Below the pieces are notes generated by a model. It had not been told where the DNA came from and did no database searches. It saw only the letters and a program-made list of their open reading frames with translations. From Providencia rustigianii DSM 4541 (GTDB lineage Bacteria > Pseudomonadota > Gammaproteobacteria > Enterobacterales > Enterobacteriaceae): a DNA stretch of 64,000 nt. The stretch's first letter is position 1. Each line of letters starts with the position of its first letter. Both the position numbers and the translations under genes were made by a program. This document shows, piece after piece, positions 35,939 to 43,965 of this stretch. The stretch covers positions 63,639-127,638 of the forward strand of contig NZ_GG703821.1 in the NCBI RefSeq assembly GCF_000156395.1, given 5' to 3'.

Positions 35939-35958
35939 ATATAAGTTTTAGCTTATAT
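35939..35958 (-). promoter_or_regulatory. Palindromic operator before the HigA-like gene
   Basis: Perfect inverted repeat ATATAAG-ttttag-CTTATAT located 11 bp upstream of the ATG of the HTH gene, immediately before its ribosome site. Each arm resembles a -10 box. Position and symmetry suggest autorepression by the HTH protein. Confidence 0.6.
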
Positions 35959-36004
35959 GTCAAATTCAAAATGATAAAAAACGAATTTATAAGCTCGAAC
36001 AACT

Positions 36005-36029
36005 CAAAAATCAGCAGCCTTTCGGCTGC
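36005..36029 (-). terminator. Terminator of the upper catabolic operon
   Basis: Stem GCAGCC / GGCTGC (36014-36029) with a 4-base loop. On the minus strand it is followed by TGATTTTTG. It lies 19 bp after the stop of the outer-membrane protein gene, the last gene of the operon. Confidence 0.75.
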
Positions 36030-36047
36030 CAATTAAAGATTGAGGGA

Positions 36048-36944
36048 TTAAAACGGAATGGAGGCTTTGAGGTAAATCTGTGAACCTTCAGGGCGGTTTT
36101 CAACTGCAAAATCTTTTTCCCACTTGGCAGTAAATAACCAACCTTGTGGATTTGCGTAGCGAATTGACGGTCCGACGGCAAAGGCTTGTGCCTTGCCTTG
36201 TGCCGAGTTTGGCCCGCTATCATTGGTAGTTTGCATAAAACCATATCCACCAATCCCCGCGACCCAGCCATTACCGAACCCCCAGCCTAGGGCATAATCC
36301 GCATGGAAAGCTTGCCCCGAACGTGTATCCGTATCGTTATTGCGGAAGTTAAAGTCATACATCATTTTTAAATCCGCATTCACACCCACAGGTGGAATAT
36401 AGCTAATCGCCCACACCGGCTGTAATGCCCAGTAATTCTTACCTAAACTTGATGGGTCAGTTTTACTGTATTTTCCTGTTGGCGCATAGGCATCCAATCC
36501 CACCACATAATGTAAGTCAGCAGAAGGATGAAAACCTAAAGCGGGACCGAATGTGATATCCCCTAATCCTCGGCTAGTTTCTTTATTTCCAGCGGCTTTT
36601 GCCGTGACATCCAGTAAAGGAATAATGGTATGAAAGGCAAGATCGCCACCAAACACTTTTTGATCGGTAACCCAGATAAGGCGTGGTGCTAATACGTTAA
36701 CATTGACGCTAAATCCGGGAATAGGAATTTTGTCACCTTTATTATCACGAACGCTGTCGTAATGGGCATTTCCACCGTACATCAGGACATGCACACCCTG
36801 CGGTGGCAGCGCCCCTGACATAAAGTTTTCCAACCCATCAGGGTAGATCCCAAGACCGCCCCCTTCCGTTGCGACAGCACCAAATGACAGTGCACCTAAG
36901 CACGAGCCGACGAGAAGCTTATTGACCATTTCTTTATTCATCAT
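36048..36944 (-). CDS. Outer-membrane protein of the phenol-degradation (MetA/SphA) type
   Basis: 298-residue protein with a signal peptide (cleavage near FGAVA). The rest is rich in short amphipathic beta strands ending KDFAVENRPEGSQIYLKASIPF, the pattern of the Phenol_MetA_deg family (start GGLGIYPDGLENFMSGALPPQGVHVLMYGGNAHYD). Such beta barrels accompany aromatic-degradation operons and are thought to admit hydrophobic substrates. Last gene of the upper operon, 93 bp after the FAD oxidoreductase gene; probable uptake channel for indole or a derivative. Confidence 0.87.
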   Translation of the reverse strand: MMNKEMVNKLLVGSCLGALSFGAVATEGGGLGIYPDGLENFMSGALPPQGVHVLMYGGNAHYDSVRDNKGDKIPIPGFSVNVNVLAPRLIWVTDQKVFGGDLAFHTIIPLLDVTAKAAGNKETSRGLGDITFGPALGFHPSADLHYVVGLDAYAPTGKYSKTDPSSLGKNYWALQPVWAISYIPPVGVNADLKMMYDFNFRNNDTDTRSGQAFHADYALGWGFGNGWVAGIGGYGFMQTTNDSGPNSAQGKAQAFAVGPSIRYANPQGWLFTAKWEKDFAVENRPEGSQIYLKASIPF

Positions 36945-37037
36945 GTTACCTGCCGCTATTGTTGTTTTTATGGTAGTTATTTTTATGGTTAAAAATGTAT
37001 TACTGTGTTTGTCTTGCCAATGATGTTGTAACGCCCA

Positions 37038-38651
37038 TTACCGCTTTTTTTTCGCTGCTAATTTCTCAGCAACTAAATACCCTGAACCCCCGCCAAGGCC
37101 GGGACCCGGATGCGTTGAAGCTCCAATATGGAATAAGTTTTTGACCGCGGTTTGATGGGCTTTGGTTTGCCCTGATGCCGCAAAAGGTCGTAACCAGAAG
37201 AATTGGTCAGGGGAACAGGTTCCTGAATAAGGATCACCACCAACCAAGTTACAGTTGTAATTTTCCAGATCCGCAGGGGAAATTGCCTTGCGACCGATAA
37301 TTAATTGAGAAAAACCTGGCATCACCGTTTCCAGACGTCGCTGAATACGATCGGCTACTGCCTCACGAACCGTTTCATTCCAACGCCCATCTTCCGGAAT
37401 TTCGATCTCTCCCGCTGCATCACCTTTTAAGCGACGTGGAAGTTCCTGCATTTGTATCCACAGAATCCATCCACCTTCAGGTGCGCGGCTCGGATCTAAC
37501 GTTGTCGGCTGACCAATACCAAATGTCGGTTTATTGGGTAGATAGCCATTGTTGGCTTGAGTGACCGATAAGCAGACTTGCTCCATGCTTTCGGTAAAGT
37601 GAACTAATGGAACGTTGAGTAGTTCAGGGTTGCACCATGGTGGAGGCGCACTCAGCGCAAAATGAATTTGCATTCCGCCACGTCCATAGCGGTAGCCTTT
37701 CGCCCGTTGCTGAACTTGCGGAGAAACCTCATCGAGTAAAGATCCATATAATTGAGTCGGAGTCACATTGCACACCACACTTTCGTTGGCATGGATCACT
37801 TGCCCATTAACGCTAACACCGACAGCGCGGCTATTTTTGCCACTACCTTGGGTGATAATTTTTTCAACATGGGTTCCTGTGCGCAACTCTCCGCCATGTT
37901 GTTCAATGACCTTGGCAAAGGCTTCGACAATGCGATAGCTGCCGCCTTTCACCACCGGCATTCCACCAGCGACCACTGCCGCAAATGTCAGTTTGCCAAT
38001 TAATGCGGAGCTGGCTTCATCAGGCCCTAATCCCGTATGTAATACCCATGGGGACATTAATGCGCGACTAAAATCATGTTGAAGTTCACGCTCAGACCAA
38101 CGCCGAAAACTTTCCACACCCGATTTTGCGAAATCAAGCAGCCCATCGACCCCCCGTTTACGCCACTCAGAAAACAGTAATTTGAACATTCCACCGCTGT
38201 ACGGGTTTTGTCCGAGTAAACCAAACGTCAGTGCCGCATCTTCGCTAAACAGTTTTTCTGCCATTTTGCGAAACACTAAACCGTCACCGGGAGCAATAGC
38301 ATCCAGCTGTTTTGCGGCTTCGCCAATATCCCGTTTTAAGGCAATAGACTGACCATCTGGCTGCACTAATCCTGTGGAATAGTCACATTGTGCAAATTCC
38401 AGTCCATGGGGTTTTAAATATGGTTCTAACTCTTGATAACCCGGGCTACCAACAAACAGTGAATACCAACAGGAAAGGAGGTCGTGGGTATAACCGGCAA
38501 ACAGTTCTTCGGTACGAATACAGCCGCCAAGGCGGTCATTACGTTCCAGTACCAATACTGATTTTCCGCGCACCGCTAATAAAGCGGCACACATCAGCGA
38601 ATTCATCCCACTACCCACGACAATCACTTGGGGGTTAGATAAGGTTGCCAT
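37038..38651 (-). CDS. Phytoene-desaturase-like FAD-dependent oxidoreductase
   Basis: 537-residue flavoprotein of the NAD(P)/FAD-dependent phytoene dehydrogenase/amine oxidase type. The dinucleotide-binding start is VIVVGSGMNSLMCAALLAVRGKSVLVLERNDRLGGCIRTEE (about residues 8-48). A substrate-side motif KGGSYRIVEAFAKVIEQHGGELRTGTHVEKI lies in the middle, and the C-terminal FAD motif FHIGASTHPGPGLGGGSGYLVAEKL near 510-530. No carotenoid genes are nearby. Three bp after the cyclase gene, it probably dehydrogenates an indole oxidation product, for example dioxindole to isatin; that step is inference. Confidence 0.87.
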   Translation of the reverse strand: MATLSNPQVIVVGSGMNSLMCAALLAVRGKSVLVLERNDRLGGCIRTEELFAGYTHDLLSCWYSLFVGSPGYQELEPYLKPHGLEFAQCDYSTGLVQPDGQSIALKRDIGEAAKQLDAIAPGDGLVFRKMAEKLFSEDAALTFGLLGQNPYSGGMFKLLFSEWRKRGVDGLLDFAKSGVESFRRWSERELQHDFSRALMSPWVLHTGLGPDEASSALIGKLTFAAVVAGGMPVVKGGSYRIVEAFAKVIEQHGGELRTGTHVEKIITQGSGKNSRAVGVSVNGQVIHANESVVCNVTPTQLYGSLLDEVSPQVQQRAKGYRYGRGGMQIHFALSAPPPWCNPELLNVPLVHFTESMEQVCLSVTQANNGYLPNKPTFGIGQPTTLDPSRAPEGGWILWIQMQELPRRLKGDAAGEIEIPEDGRWNETVREAVADRIQRRLETVMPGFSQLIIGRKAISPADLENYNCNLVGGDPYSGTCSPDQFFWLRPFAASGQTKAHQTAVKNLFHIGASTHPGPGLGGGSGYLVAEKLAAKKKR

Positions 38652-38654
38652 ACC

Positions 38655-39437
38655 TCACCCCACCAGCGCTAGCACACGCAATGGGCTACCCGAACCACCT
38701 TCAATTTTCAGTGGTGCCGCGACAATCACGACCCCAGTGGCTGGTAATTTATCGAGATTTTTTAAGCATTGCAGACCATATTTATTATTACCATGCATCA
38801 AGGTGTGGCATGGATAGGGAATTGGCCAGCCATACGATTGACCAGCATCCGTATTGATTGTTTCAACGCCAAAACCTTTAACATTACGCTGATGAATCAG
38901 CCATTCCACCGCCTCTTGTGAAGGACCCGGAGTATGGGCACCATCTTCACGCATGTTCACATAGGCTTCTGGATTGTCAGATTTTTTAGACCAATCCGTG
39001 CGTAATAGTACCCATGCCGCTTGGGGAATTTTGCCGTGTTTTTCTTCCCACTTTTGTAAAAAATCCACCGTCAGTACCCAGTCTGGGTTTTGTGCCACTT
39101 CTTTACTCGCATCCACCACCACAGCAGGAGCGATGAAGTTTTTTAGCGGAATGGTATCTACCGTATTATTGGGTTGGTCTTTGCCACTAACCCAGTGAAT
39201 AGGCGCATCAAAGTGGGTCCCAGTATGCTCTCCACAGCTAAAATTGTTCCAATACCAACCCGGACCATTTTCATCGTAGCGTGAGATTTGCTCCATCTTA
39301 AATGACCATACTTGCCCAAACTCAGCAGGTAGCTGTAACGCAGGAAATGAAGGCGATAAGGTTTGCGTCAGGTCAATAATTTGAATATTGCCTTTTTGTA
39401 ACTCACTGGCGAATGACATCAAAGTTTGCTGTTCCAT
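38655..39437 (-). CDS. Cyclase-family metal hydrolase (isatin hydrolase / kynurenine formamidase-like)
   Basis: 260-residue protein of the cyclase family with the metal motif HTGTHFDAPIHW (His71, His75, Asp77, His81). Isatin hydrolases and kynurenine formamidases share this fold and motif. Related proteins occur in known indole-oxidation clusters next to a StyA-like oxygenase and flavin reductase. Likely reaction: opening of the lactam ring of isatin to isatinate. A direct dioxindole-to-anthranilate conversion, reported for an Acinetobacter homologue, is the alternative. Stop is 3 bp before the next start. Confidence 0.88.
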   Translation of the reverse strand: MEQQTLMSFASELQKGNIQIIDLTQTLSPSFPALQLPAEFGQVWSFKMEQISRYDENGPGWYWNNFSCGEHTGTHFDAPIHWVSGKDQPNNTVDTIPLKNFIAPAVVVDASKEVAQNPDWVLTVDFLQKWEEKHGKIPQAAWVLLRTDWSKKSDNPEAYVNMREDGAHTPGPSQEAVEWLIHQRNVKGFGVETINTDAGQSYGWPIPYPCHTLMHGNNKYGLQCLKNLDKLPATGVVIVAAPLKIEGGSGSPLRVLALVG

Positions 39438-39451
39438 ACTCTCTCCTGCGC

Positions 39452-39988
39452 TTATTGCGCTTCATGTAGAGCGGTAAATGAACCGCTGTGGAAAACTAAA
39501 GGCTTACCGGTTTCACTACCGATGCGACGAACATGACCCACCATCAATAAATGATCTCCGATATGATCTTGTTTGTGGTTTTCACAAACTAAGGTCACTA
39601 ATGCCCCATGTAATGCGGGAATACCCTCTGGAGTGATGTGGATTGCCACATCGTCAAACTTGTTTTCAATGCGCGGGTTAGCAAAACGCATTGCAAGCTC
39701 TTGGTGATCTTTCCCCAAAATATTGATGGTGAAATGCTGGCAATCACGAAATACCGCAAGGTTTGGAGAGTGATTGACTAAGCTCCATAGCACCAACGGT
39801 GGATCCAAAGAGAGTGATGCAAATGAGTTGATGGTTAGCCCCACATCACGCCCGTCTGCCGTGCGCGTGGTTACAATTGCGACCCCAGTTGGGTAGCAAC
39901 CCAATAAATTGCGTAAGGTTTTTGATTCAAATTCGGTATGACCCCATTCGCTATCACACATGAGCGTATCCTCTGCAATCATCGACAT
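39452..39988 (-). CDS. Flavin reductase component of the indole monooxygenase
   Basis: 178-residue flavin reductase (split-barrel FMN/FAD family). Motifs are LRNLLGCYPTGVAIVTTRTADGRDVGLTINSFASLSLDPPLVLWSL (about residues 26-71) and FTINILGKDHQELAMRFA, with VGHVRRIG near the end. AGGAG precedes the ATG. It follows the StyA-like oxygenase gene by 10 bp and supplies reduced FAD to it, as StyB does for StyA. Confidence 0.92.
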   Translation of the reverse strand: MSMIAEDTLMCDSEWGHTEFESKTLRNLLGCYPTGVAIVTTRTADGRDVGLTINSFASLSLDPPLVLWSLVNHSPNLAVFRDCQHFTINILGKDHQELAMRFANPRIENKFDDVAIHITPEGIPALHGALVTLVCENHKQDHIGDHLLMVGHVRRIGSETGKPLVFHSGSFTALHEAQ

Positions 39989-39998
39989 ACTGATTCTC

Positions 39999-41246
39999 CT
40001 ACGAAGCGCGAACTTCTTCTTGCATCAACGATTGAATATAAGTATCGCAGGCATGGGCATCGTGCCACCATGGCGCAAGTACGGGTGGGTAGTTAAAGGC
40101 GTTTGCGACAGTGTGAGCTAAAGCTGGTAATTGTTGCGCTGCACCTAACACGTTAAGAACATGGGGCTCTGGTGGTGCTAACAGTGCATTTGTCCACTCC
40201 ACCACATGGCGACCGTATTTCCAGAATTGTTCGAATGTTTCGTTCATCCACTGTGCGGTATATGGCTTGTCGCCGTGGGCGAGTATCGCGTCATAGTAAA
40301 CTTTGCAGGCTTTAGTGGCGTTGTTAGAACCTTGGCCCGTTAATGGATCATTGGTGACTAATGCATCGCCGAGTCCAAACACAATTTTGCCTGATGGCAG
40401 AGTCAATACGGGCTTGCGTACCGTTGGAGCAAAGCGTCCGGCTAAGATGCCATTTTCATCGGTTAATTCCACATGCTTGCAACGTTCAGCTTCCCACGGT
40501 AAATAGGTTTCAATGATCTTTTTGCTGTATGCCAGATGCTCTTGCGGTGTACGCGCCTCGCCCCATTGATCCATCGGTCCACCCGGTACACCTTCAAATA
40601 CCATGATGTGACAATCGCCGCTGTTGGTCAGAGATGGGAAGACAAAGTATTCGCCAACACCTGGGATCAAGTTGAAGGAAACTTGGGAATATTCAGGGGT
40701 TGGCAACATGCCGTGAACATAGGTCAGAGCCAGAGCACGTTGGGGTTTATCATATGGCGAGCGAGAAGGATCGCGCTCTAGTAGCTTCACAATTTCCCCT
40801 TTACCACCCGCAAGGATCACCAAATCGTGGGTTTCTGCTAAACGTTCTAATTCGGCAACGCCAACATCTTCGATACGCAAATCACCGCCACGGGCAGCAA
40901 ACAGCTCCATCCAATACGGCATTTTGATGCGCTGATCCACCGCTTGCGCATAGTTATCTAAACGGGAGCGCCAAGTAATGGCTTTTTCACCCGGTTTTTC
41001 TGGATGGGGAACCGTAAAACCAATCCCTTCGACAGGTGGACATTTGTCTTCCCAGAAGTTGATCCCTAAATCGCGCTCAAATTGTAGCGAGATATCAAAC
41101 ATGCATTGGCTGGACATCACGCGGCCATTTTTGACATCATCTGGGGTTCGATTGGTGGCAACAGTAACTTCATAGCCTTTATCTAATAGCCCTAATGCCA
41201 ATGGCATACCCGCCTGACCACCACCTACGATTGCTATACGACGCAT
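39999..41246 (-). CDS. StyA-like FAD-dependent indole/styrene monooxygenase
   Basis: 415-residue two-component flavin monooxygenase of the styrene monooxygenase family. It begins RRIAIVGGGQAGMPLALGLLDKGYEVTVATNRTPDDVKNGRVMSSQCMFD. The second half carries GKIVFGLGDALVTNDPLTGQGSNNATKAC, the FAD-binding GD motif region. Its length equals StyA (about 415). StyA-type enzymes epoxidise styrene and also indole, and homologues start indole degradation in Acinetobacter and Cupriavidus. No styrene-oxide isomerase or phenylacetaldehyde dehydrogenase gene is nearby, whereas SDR, cyclase and reductase partners are, so indole is the likelier substrate. Confidence 0.92.
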   Translation of the reverse strand: MRRIAIVGGGQAGMPLALGLLDKGYEVTVATNRTPDDVKNGRVMSSQCMFDISLQFERDLGINFWEDKCPPVEGIGFTVPHPEKPGEKAITWRSRLDNYAQAVDQRIKMPYWMELFAARGGDLRIEDVGVAELERLAETHDLVILAGGKGEIVKLLERDPSRSPYDKPQRALALTYVHGMLPTPEYSQVSFNLIPGVGEYFVFPSLTNSGDCHIMVFEGVPGGPMDQWGEARTPQEHLAYSKKIIETYLPWEAERCKHVELTDENGILAGRFAPTVRKPVLTLPSGKIVFGLGDALVTNDPLTGQGSNNATKACKVYYDAILAHGDKPYTAQWMNETFEQFWKYGRHVVEWTNALLAPPEPHVLNVLGAAQQLPALAHTVANAFNYPPVLAPWWHDAHACDTYIQSLMQEEVRAS

Positions 41247-41281
41247 AGTTGTTTCCTCGATGAGATTAAAATAACGGTGTC

Positions 41282-42067
41282 TTATTCAGCAAGACGGGGA
41301 ATTGCGGGTTTAGCCTGTTCAGGCCCCATAGCGGAATAACCGCCATCGACAGCGTAATCTGCGCCAGTCACGAAACTCGCCAGATCAGAAAGTAGGAATG
41401 CGACCACTTGAGCAACCTCTTCAGGGTCGCCAACACGTTGTAAAAGGTGATAATCCGCTGCGACGCGGTCAGTTTTTTGGCGGTCGCCGCCCGTAATTTC
41501 ATCCATCACGCGAGACCATGTCCAGCCCGGAGAAACTGAGTTCACTCGGATGCCATCTGGCGCATAGTCCATGGCTTGGCTGCGAGTGACTTCCAACATG
41601 GTGGCTTTCGATGCGGGATAGAGCCAACGACCTGTTTGCGCAACCGATGAGGAGATACTGGTAAAGTTAACAATGGCGCCTTTTTCAGCATTGGCTAAAT
41701 GCGGTTTAGCAAACTGCGCGGCCATTACTGCACTGACCACATTGATATTTAAAGCCGTTAACCAATCTTGACGTGAAGATGCTTGACCGTCATCCAGATA
41801 GGTCGCGGCCAGATTAACCAAAAAATCGAGTTGCCCATATTTTTGCGCAACGCGGTCAATTCCTTGTTTGAGCTGCTGATCATCGGTGATATCTACCGGT
41901 AAGAAATCGATATTAGGCTCTGACTGAGCCACCTTTTCACCGTTAACCTTATCGATATCGAAAATGGTAACTTTGACGCCATAAGAACATAATATTTTTG
42001 CCACTGTTGCGCCGATTTTAGTTGCGCCACCCGTGACAATGGCAATTTTGTTATTCAAACCTTTCAT
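41282..42067 (-). CDS. Short-chain dehydrogenase/reductase of the indole operon
   Basis: 261-residue classical SDR starting at the ATG at 42067 after GAGGG; the longer frame to 42112 lacks a ribosome site. It has TGGATKIG for NAD(P) binding (about residues 12-19), the NLAA segment, Ser138, and the catalytic YPASK (Tyr150, Lys154). As the first gene of the operon, before the StyA-like oxygenase, it corresponds to the SDR of known indole-oxidation clusters, which oxidises the indole 2,3-dihydrodiol to an oxindole. The XylS-type operator lies 152 bp upstream. Confidence 0.9.
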   Translation of the reverse strand: MKGLNNKIAIVTGGATKIGATVAKILCSYGVKVTIFDIDKVNGEKVAQSEPNIDFLPVDITDDQQLKQGIDRVAQKYGQLDFLVNLAATYLDDGQASSRQDWLTALNINVVSAVMAAQFAKPHLANAEKGAIVNFTSISSSVAQTGRWLYPASKATMLEVTRSQAMDYAPDGIRVNSVSPGWTWSRVMDEITGGDRQKTDRVAADYHLLQRVGDPEEVAQVVAFLLSDLASFVTGADYAVDGGYSAMGPEQAKPAIPRLAE

Positions 42068-42189
42068 CGCTGTGCCCTCTTTGCTCACAATGCATTCACA
42101 AAAAATTAACATGAAGCATCATTACGCAAAACCAGCAAAAAGCTGTAGCCTATATGCGCAAAGATTATCCGCTCAGCGCGGCAATTTGA

Positions 42190-42253
42190 ATAATAAGGTA
42201 ATGATAATATTGGAGAAATAGCCACATTTTGCAGTGACTATCCAGATAATGAA
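42190..42253 (-). promoter_or_regulatory. XylS-type tandem operator and promoter of the indole operon
   Basis: Read on the minus strand, two half-sites with 20-bp period are TTCAttatctGGATA (42253-42239, one mismatch to TGCA-N6-GGNTA) and TGCAaaatgtGGCTA (42233-42219, exact). The layout closely resembles the Pm promoter operators of XylS. A candidate -10 TATTAT is at 42195-42190. Orientation is towards the SDR gene, as expected for activation. It shares CATTATCTGGATAGT-N3-TGCA with the operator at 34295-34318. Confidence 0.7.
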
Positions 42254-42262
42254 AAGTGTGAT

Positions 42263-42760
42263 TTAAGGACGTTCTAGGATCTGAGCTCCTGAGCCTTTAT
42301 TGCCGAAGACATCTTCAGGGTTGCGCAAAGGGCAGTCACTAAGGGAAAGGCAGCCACAACCAATGCAGTGATCTAACTCATTGCGTAACCGAGTTAACTG
42401 TTTGATTCGCCTATCTAATGAACTTTTCCATTCTGTCGACATTCCTTTCCATTCCTCTGACGTTAACTTGCTATTCGCTGGGAATTTGCCTAATGCATCT
42501 TGGATCTCTTTGAGAGGGATTCCGGTGCTTTGTGCCACTTTTATAATTGCAATATAGCGTAAAACGACAGGCGGAAAACGGCGCTGATTTCCTTGAGTTC
42601 GAGCACTTTGAATCAGCCCTTTTGACTCGTAAAAATGCACCGTAGAGACCGGGACTCCTGAGCGTTTAGCGACCTCTCCCACCGTTAATGCGCGCGTAAA
42701 ATCTATTTGTTCTTGTTTGATTTTACCCGTTTTTATCGTTTTCGTGCCTTTATCCGCCAT
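42263..42760 (-). CDS. soxR: Redox-sensing transcriptional activator SoxR
   Basis: 165-residue MerR-family regulator with a [2Fe-2S] cluster. The HTH region is [38 protein letters not shown]; the cluster cysteines in [19 protein letters not shown] keep the C-x2-C-x-C-x5-C spacing. The start is taken at 42760 (AGGGA nine bases upstream); the longest frame begins with GTG at 42766. It has a basic N-terminal extension of about 15 residues relative to E. coli SoxR. Divergent from an RND efflux pair with a SoxR box between them. It senses redox-cycling compounds. Confidence 0.95.
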   Translation of the reverse strand: MADKGTKTIKTGKIKQEQIDFTRALTVGEVAKRSGVPVSTVHFYESKGLIQSARTQGNQRRFPPVVLRYIAIIKVAQSTGIPLKEIQDALGKFPANSKLTSEEWKGMSTEWKSSLDRRIKQLTRLRNELDHCIGCGCLSLSDCPLRNPEDVFGNKGSGAQILERP

Positions 42761-42775
42761 TTTCACTTGTCCCTA

Positions 42776-42806
42776 TTGACCTCAACTTAACTTAAGGTTT
42801 TATAGT
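42776..42806 (+). promoter_or_regulatory. SoxR-controlled promoter of the RND efflux operon
   Basis: The 18-mer CCTCAACTTAACTTAAGG (42780-42797) differs at two positions from the E. coli soxS operator CCTCAAGTTAACTTGAGG. It lies within a promoter with -35 TTGACC (42776-42781) and -10 TATAGT (42801-42806) separated by 19 bp, the overlong spacer typical of MerR/SoxR-activated promoters. Confidence 0.9.
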
Positions 42807-42838
42807 GCCCGCCACAGTTTGTCAATTTAAGATGCTCA

Positions 42839-43954
42839 ATGATAATGAATAAAAGACACCTCACTCTGCTATGTGCTGCGCTCATTGCAGTTGGCGGCGG
42901 CGCAGTGATTTACTCGACTTACGCCAACACTGATAATAAGCCACAGGCCGCTTATCAATATCCACCCGTGAAAGTGGCTCTAGCCCCTGTCACCCTCGAT
43001 AATGCACCACGAACGTTTTATGGCGTCGGAGAATTAGAAGCCGGAAGCCAAGTGTTTGTAGCTGCGGAAACCAGCGGGAGGATCACTAAAATTGGTTTTG
43101 AATCTGGGCAACAGGTTAAAAAAGGGCAATTACTGGTTCAGCTCAATGACGCCGTAGAGCGTGCCGATCTCGCCCGTTATCAAGCCCAATACCGCAATGC
43201 ATCTCGGTTGCATGAGCGAACACGCTCATTATCTACCCAACATTTAGTGGCTGAAGCGCAAGTGGACAGTACCCGTGCCGAACGAGATATGGCTCAAGGA
43301 TTGATCCAACAGACTCAAGCGTTAATTGCCCAAAAAGCCATTCATGCACCCTTCGATGGCACCATTGGTATCCGTCAAGTCCATGAGGGCCAATATTTGA
43401 GTCCGGGAGAAGCTATCGCCAGCCTTGTCGATACGCAAACTCTGAAACTCAATTTCTCATTGGATGAGCAAGCATCCCCGGAATTACATCAAGGACAAGA
43501 GGTCGATATTACCGTCGACGCTTATCCTGACACCCCATTCCCTGCACGGATCACCGCGATTGATCCGTTGATTGGTAAATCCCGAACCGTCGCCTTGCAA
43601 GCCACTCTCGATAACAGCAATGGTCAGCTTAAAGCGGGTATGTATGCCAACGTTAATGTGGTGCGCCAAGCCAATAACCAAGTGCTGACCATTCCTGAAA
43701 CTGCCGTCACTTATACCGCTTATGGCGATACTGTTTTTATCGCTGAAGGCAGCGGTGAAGCGATGACCGCCAAACGTATTTCTGTGAAAACGGGTCAACG
43801 GTTTGATGGGAAAATTGAAATTGAGCACGGTTTAAATACTGGCGATCAGGTGGTCACATCCGGTCAATTGCGCCTAAATAATGGCTCAGCGATTACGCCA
43901 ATTTCCCAAGATACATTGGCTAAATCTACGTTAGATACCGCTCAAGGGTCATAA
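42839..43954 (+). CDS. RND efflux periplasmic adaptor (membrane fusion protein)
   Basis: 371-residue HlyD/AcrA-type adaptor with an N-terminal membrane anchor (RHLTLLCAALIAVGGGAVIYST). The lipoyl-like half motif VFVAAETSGRITKIGFESGQQVKKGQLLVQLND (about residues 72-104) is followed by a helical hairpin (residues 105-160) and the second half QKAIHAPFDGTIGIRQVHEGQYLSPGEAIASLVD. There is no lipobox cysteine. It starts close to the SoxR-controlled promoter with only a weak ribosome site, and pairs with the RND pump 11 bp downstream. Confidence 0.93.
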   Translation: MIMNKRHLTLLCAALIAVGGGAVIYSTYANTDNKPQAAYQYPPVKVALAPVTLDNAPRTFYGVGELEAGSQVFVAAETSGRITKIGFESGQQVKKGQLLVQLNDAVERADLARYQAQYRNASRLHERTRSLSTQHLVAEAQVDSTRAERDMAQGLIQQTQALIAQKAIHAPFDGTIGIRQVHEGQYLSPGEAIASLVDTQTLKLNFSLDEQASPELHQGQEVDITVDAYPDTPFPARITAIDPLIGKSRTVALQATLDNSNGQLKAGMYANVNVVRQANNQVLTIPETAVTYTAYGDTVFIAEGSGEAMTAKRISVKTGQRFDGKIEIEHGLNTGDQVVTSGQLRLNNGSAITPISQDTLAKSTLDTAQGS

Positions 43955-43965
43955 GGAAGGACGCT

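Noticed and set aside
22861-42067. Reading the island as an indole-3-acetic acid (iac) degradation cluster
   Set aside because: No acyl-CoA dehydrogenase-like IacA, Rieske dioxygenase or amidase typical of iac clusters is present; the enzymes fit indole/isatin/anthraniloyl chemistry better.
36048-42067. Reading the upper operon as a styrene degradation operon
   Set aside because: StyA- and StyB-like genes are present, but no styrene-oxide isomerase or phenylacetaldehyde dehydrogenase; a cyclase-type hydrolase and SDR are present instead.
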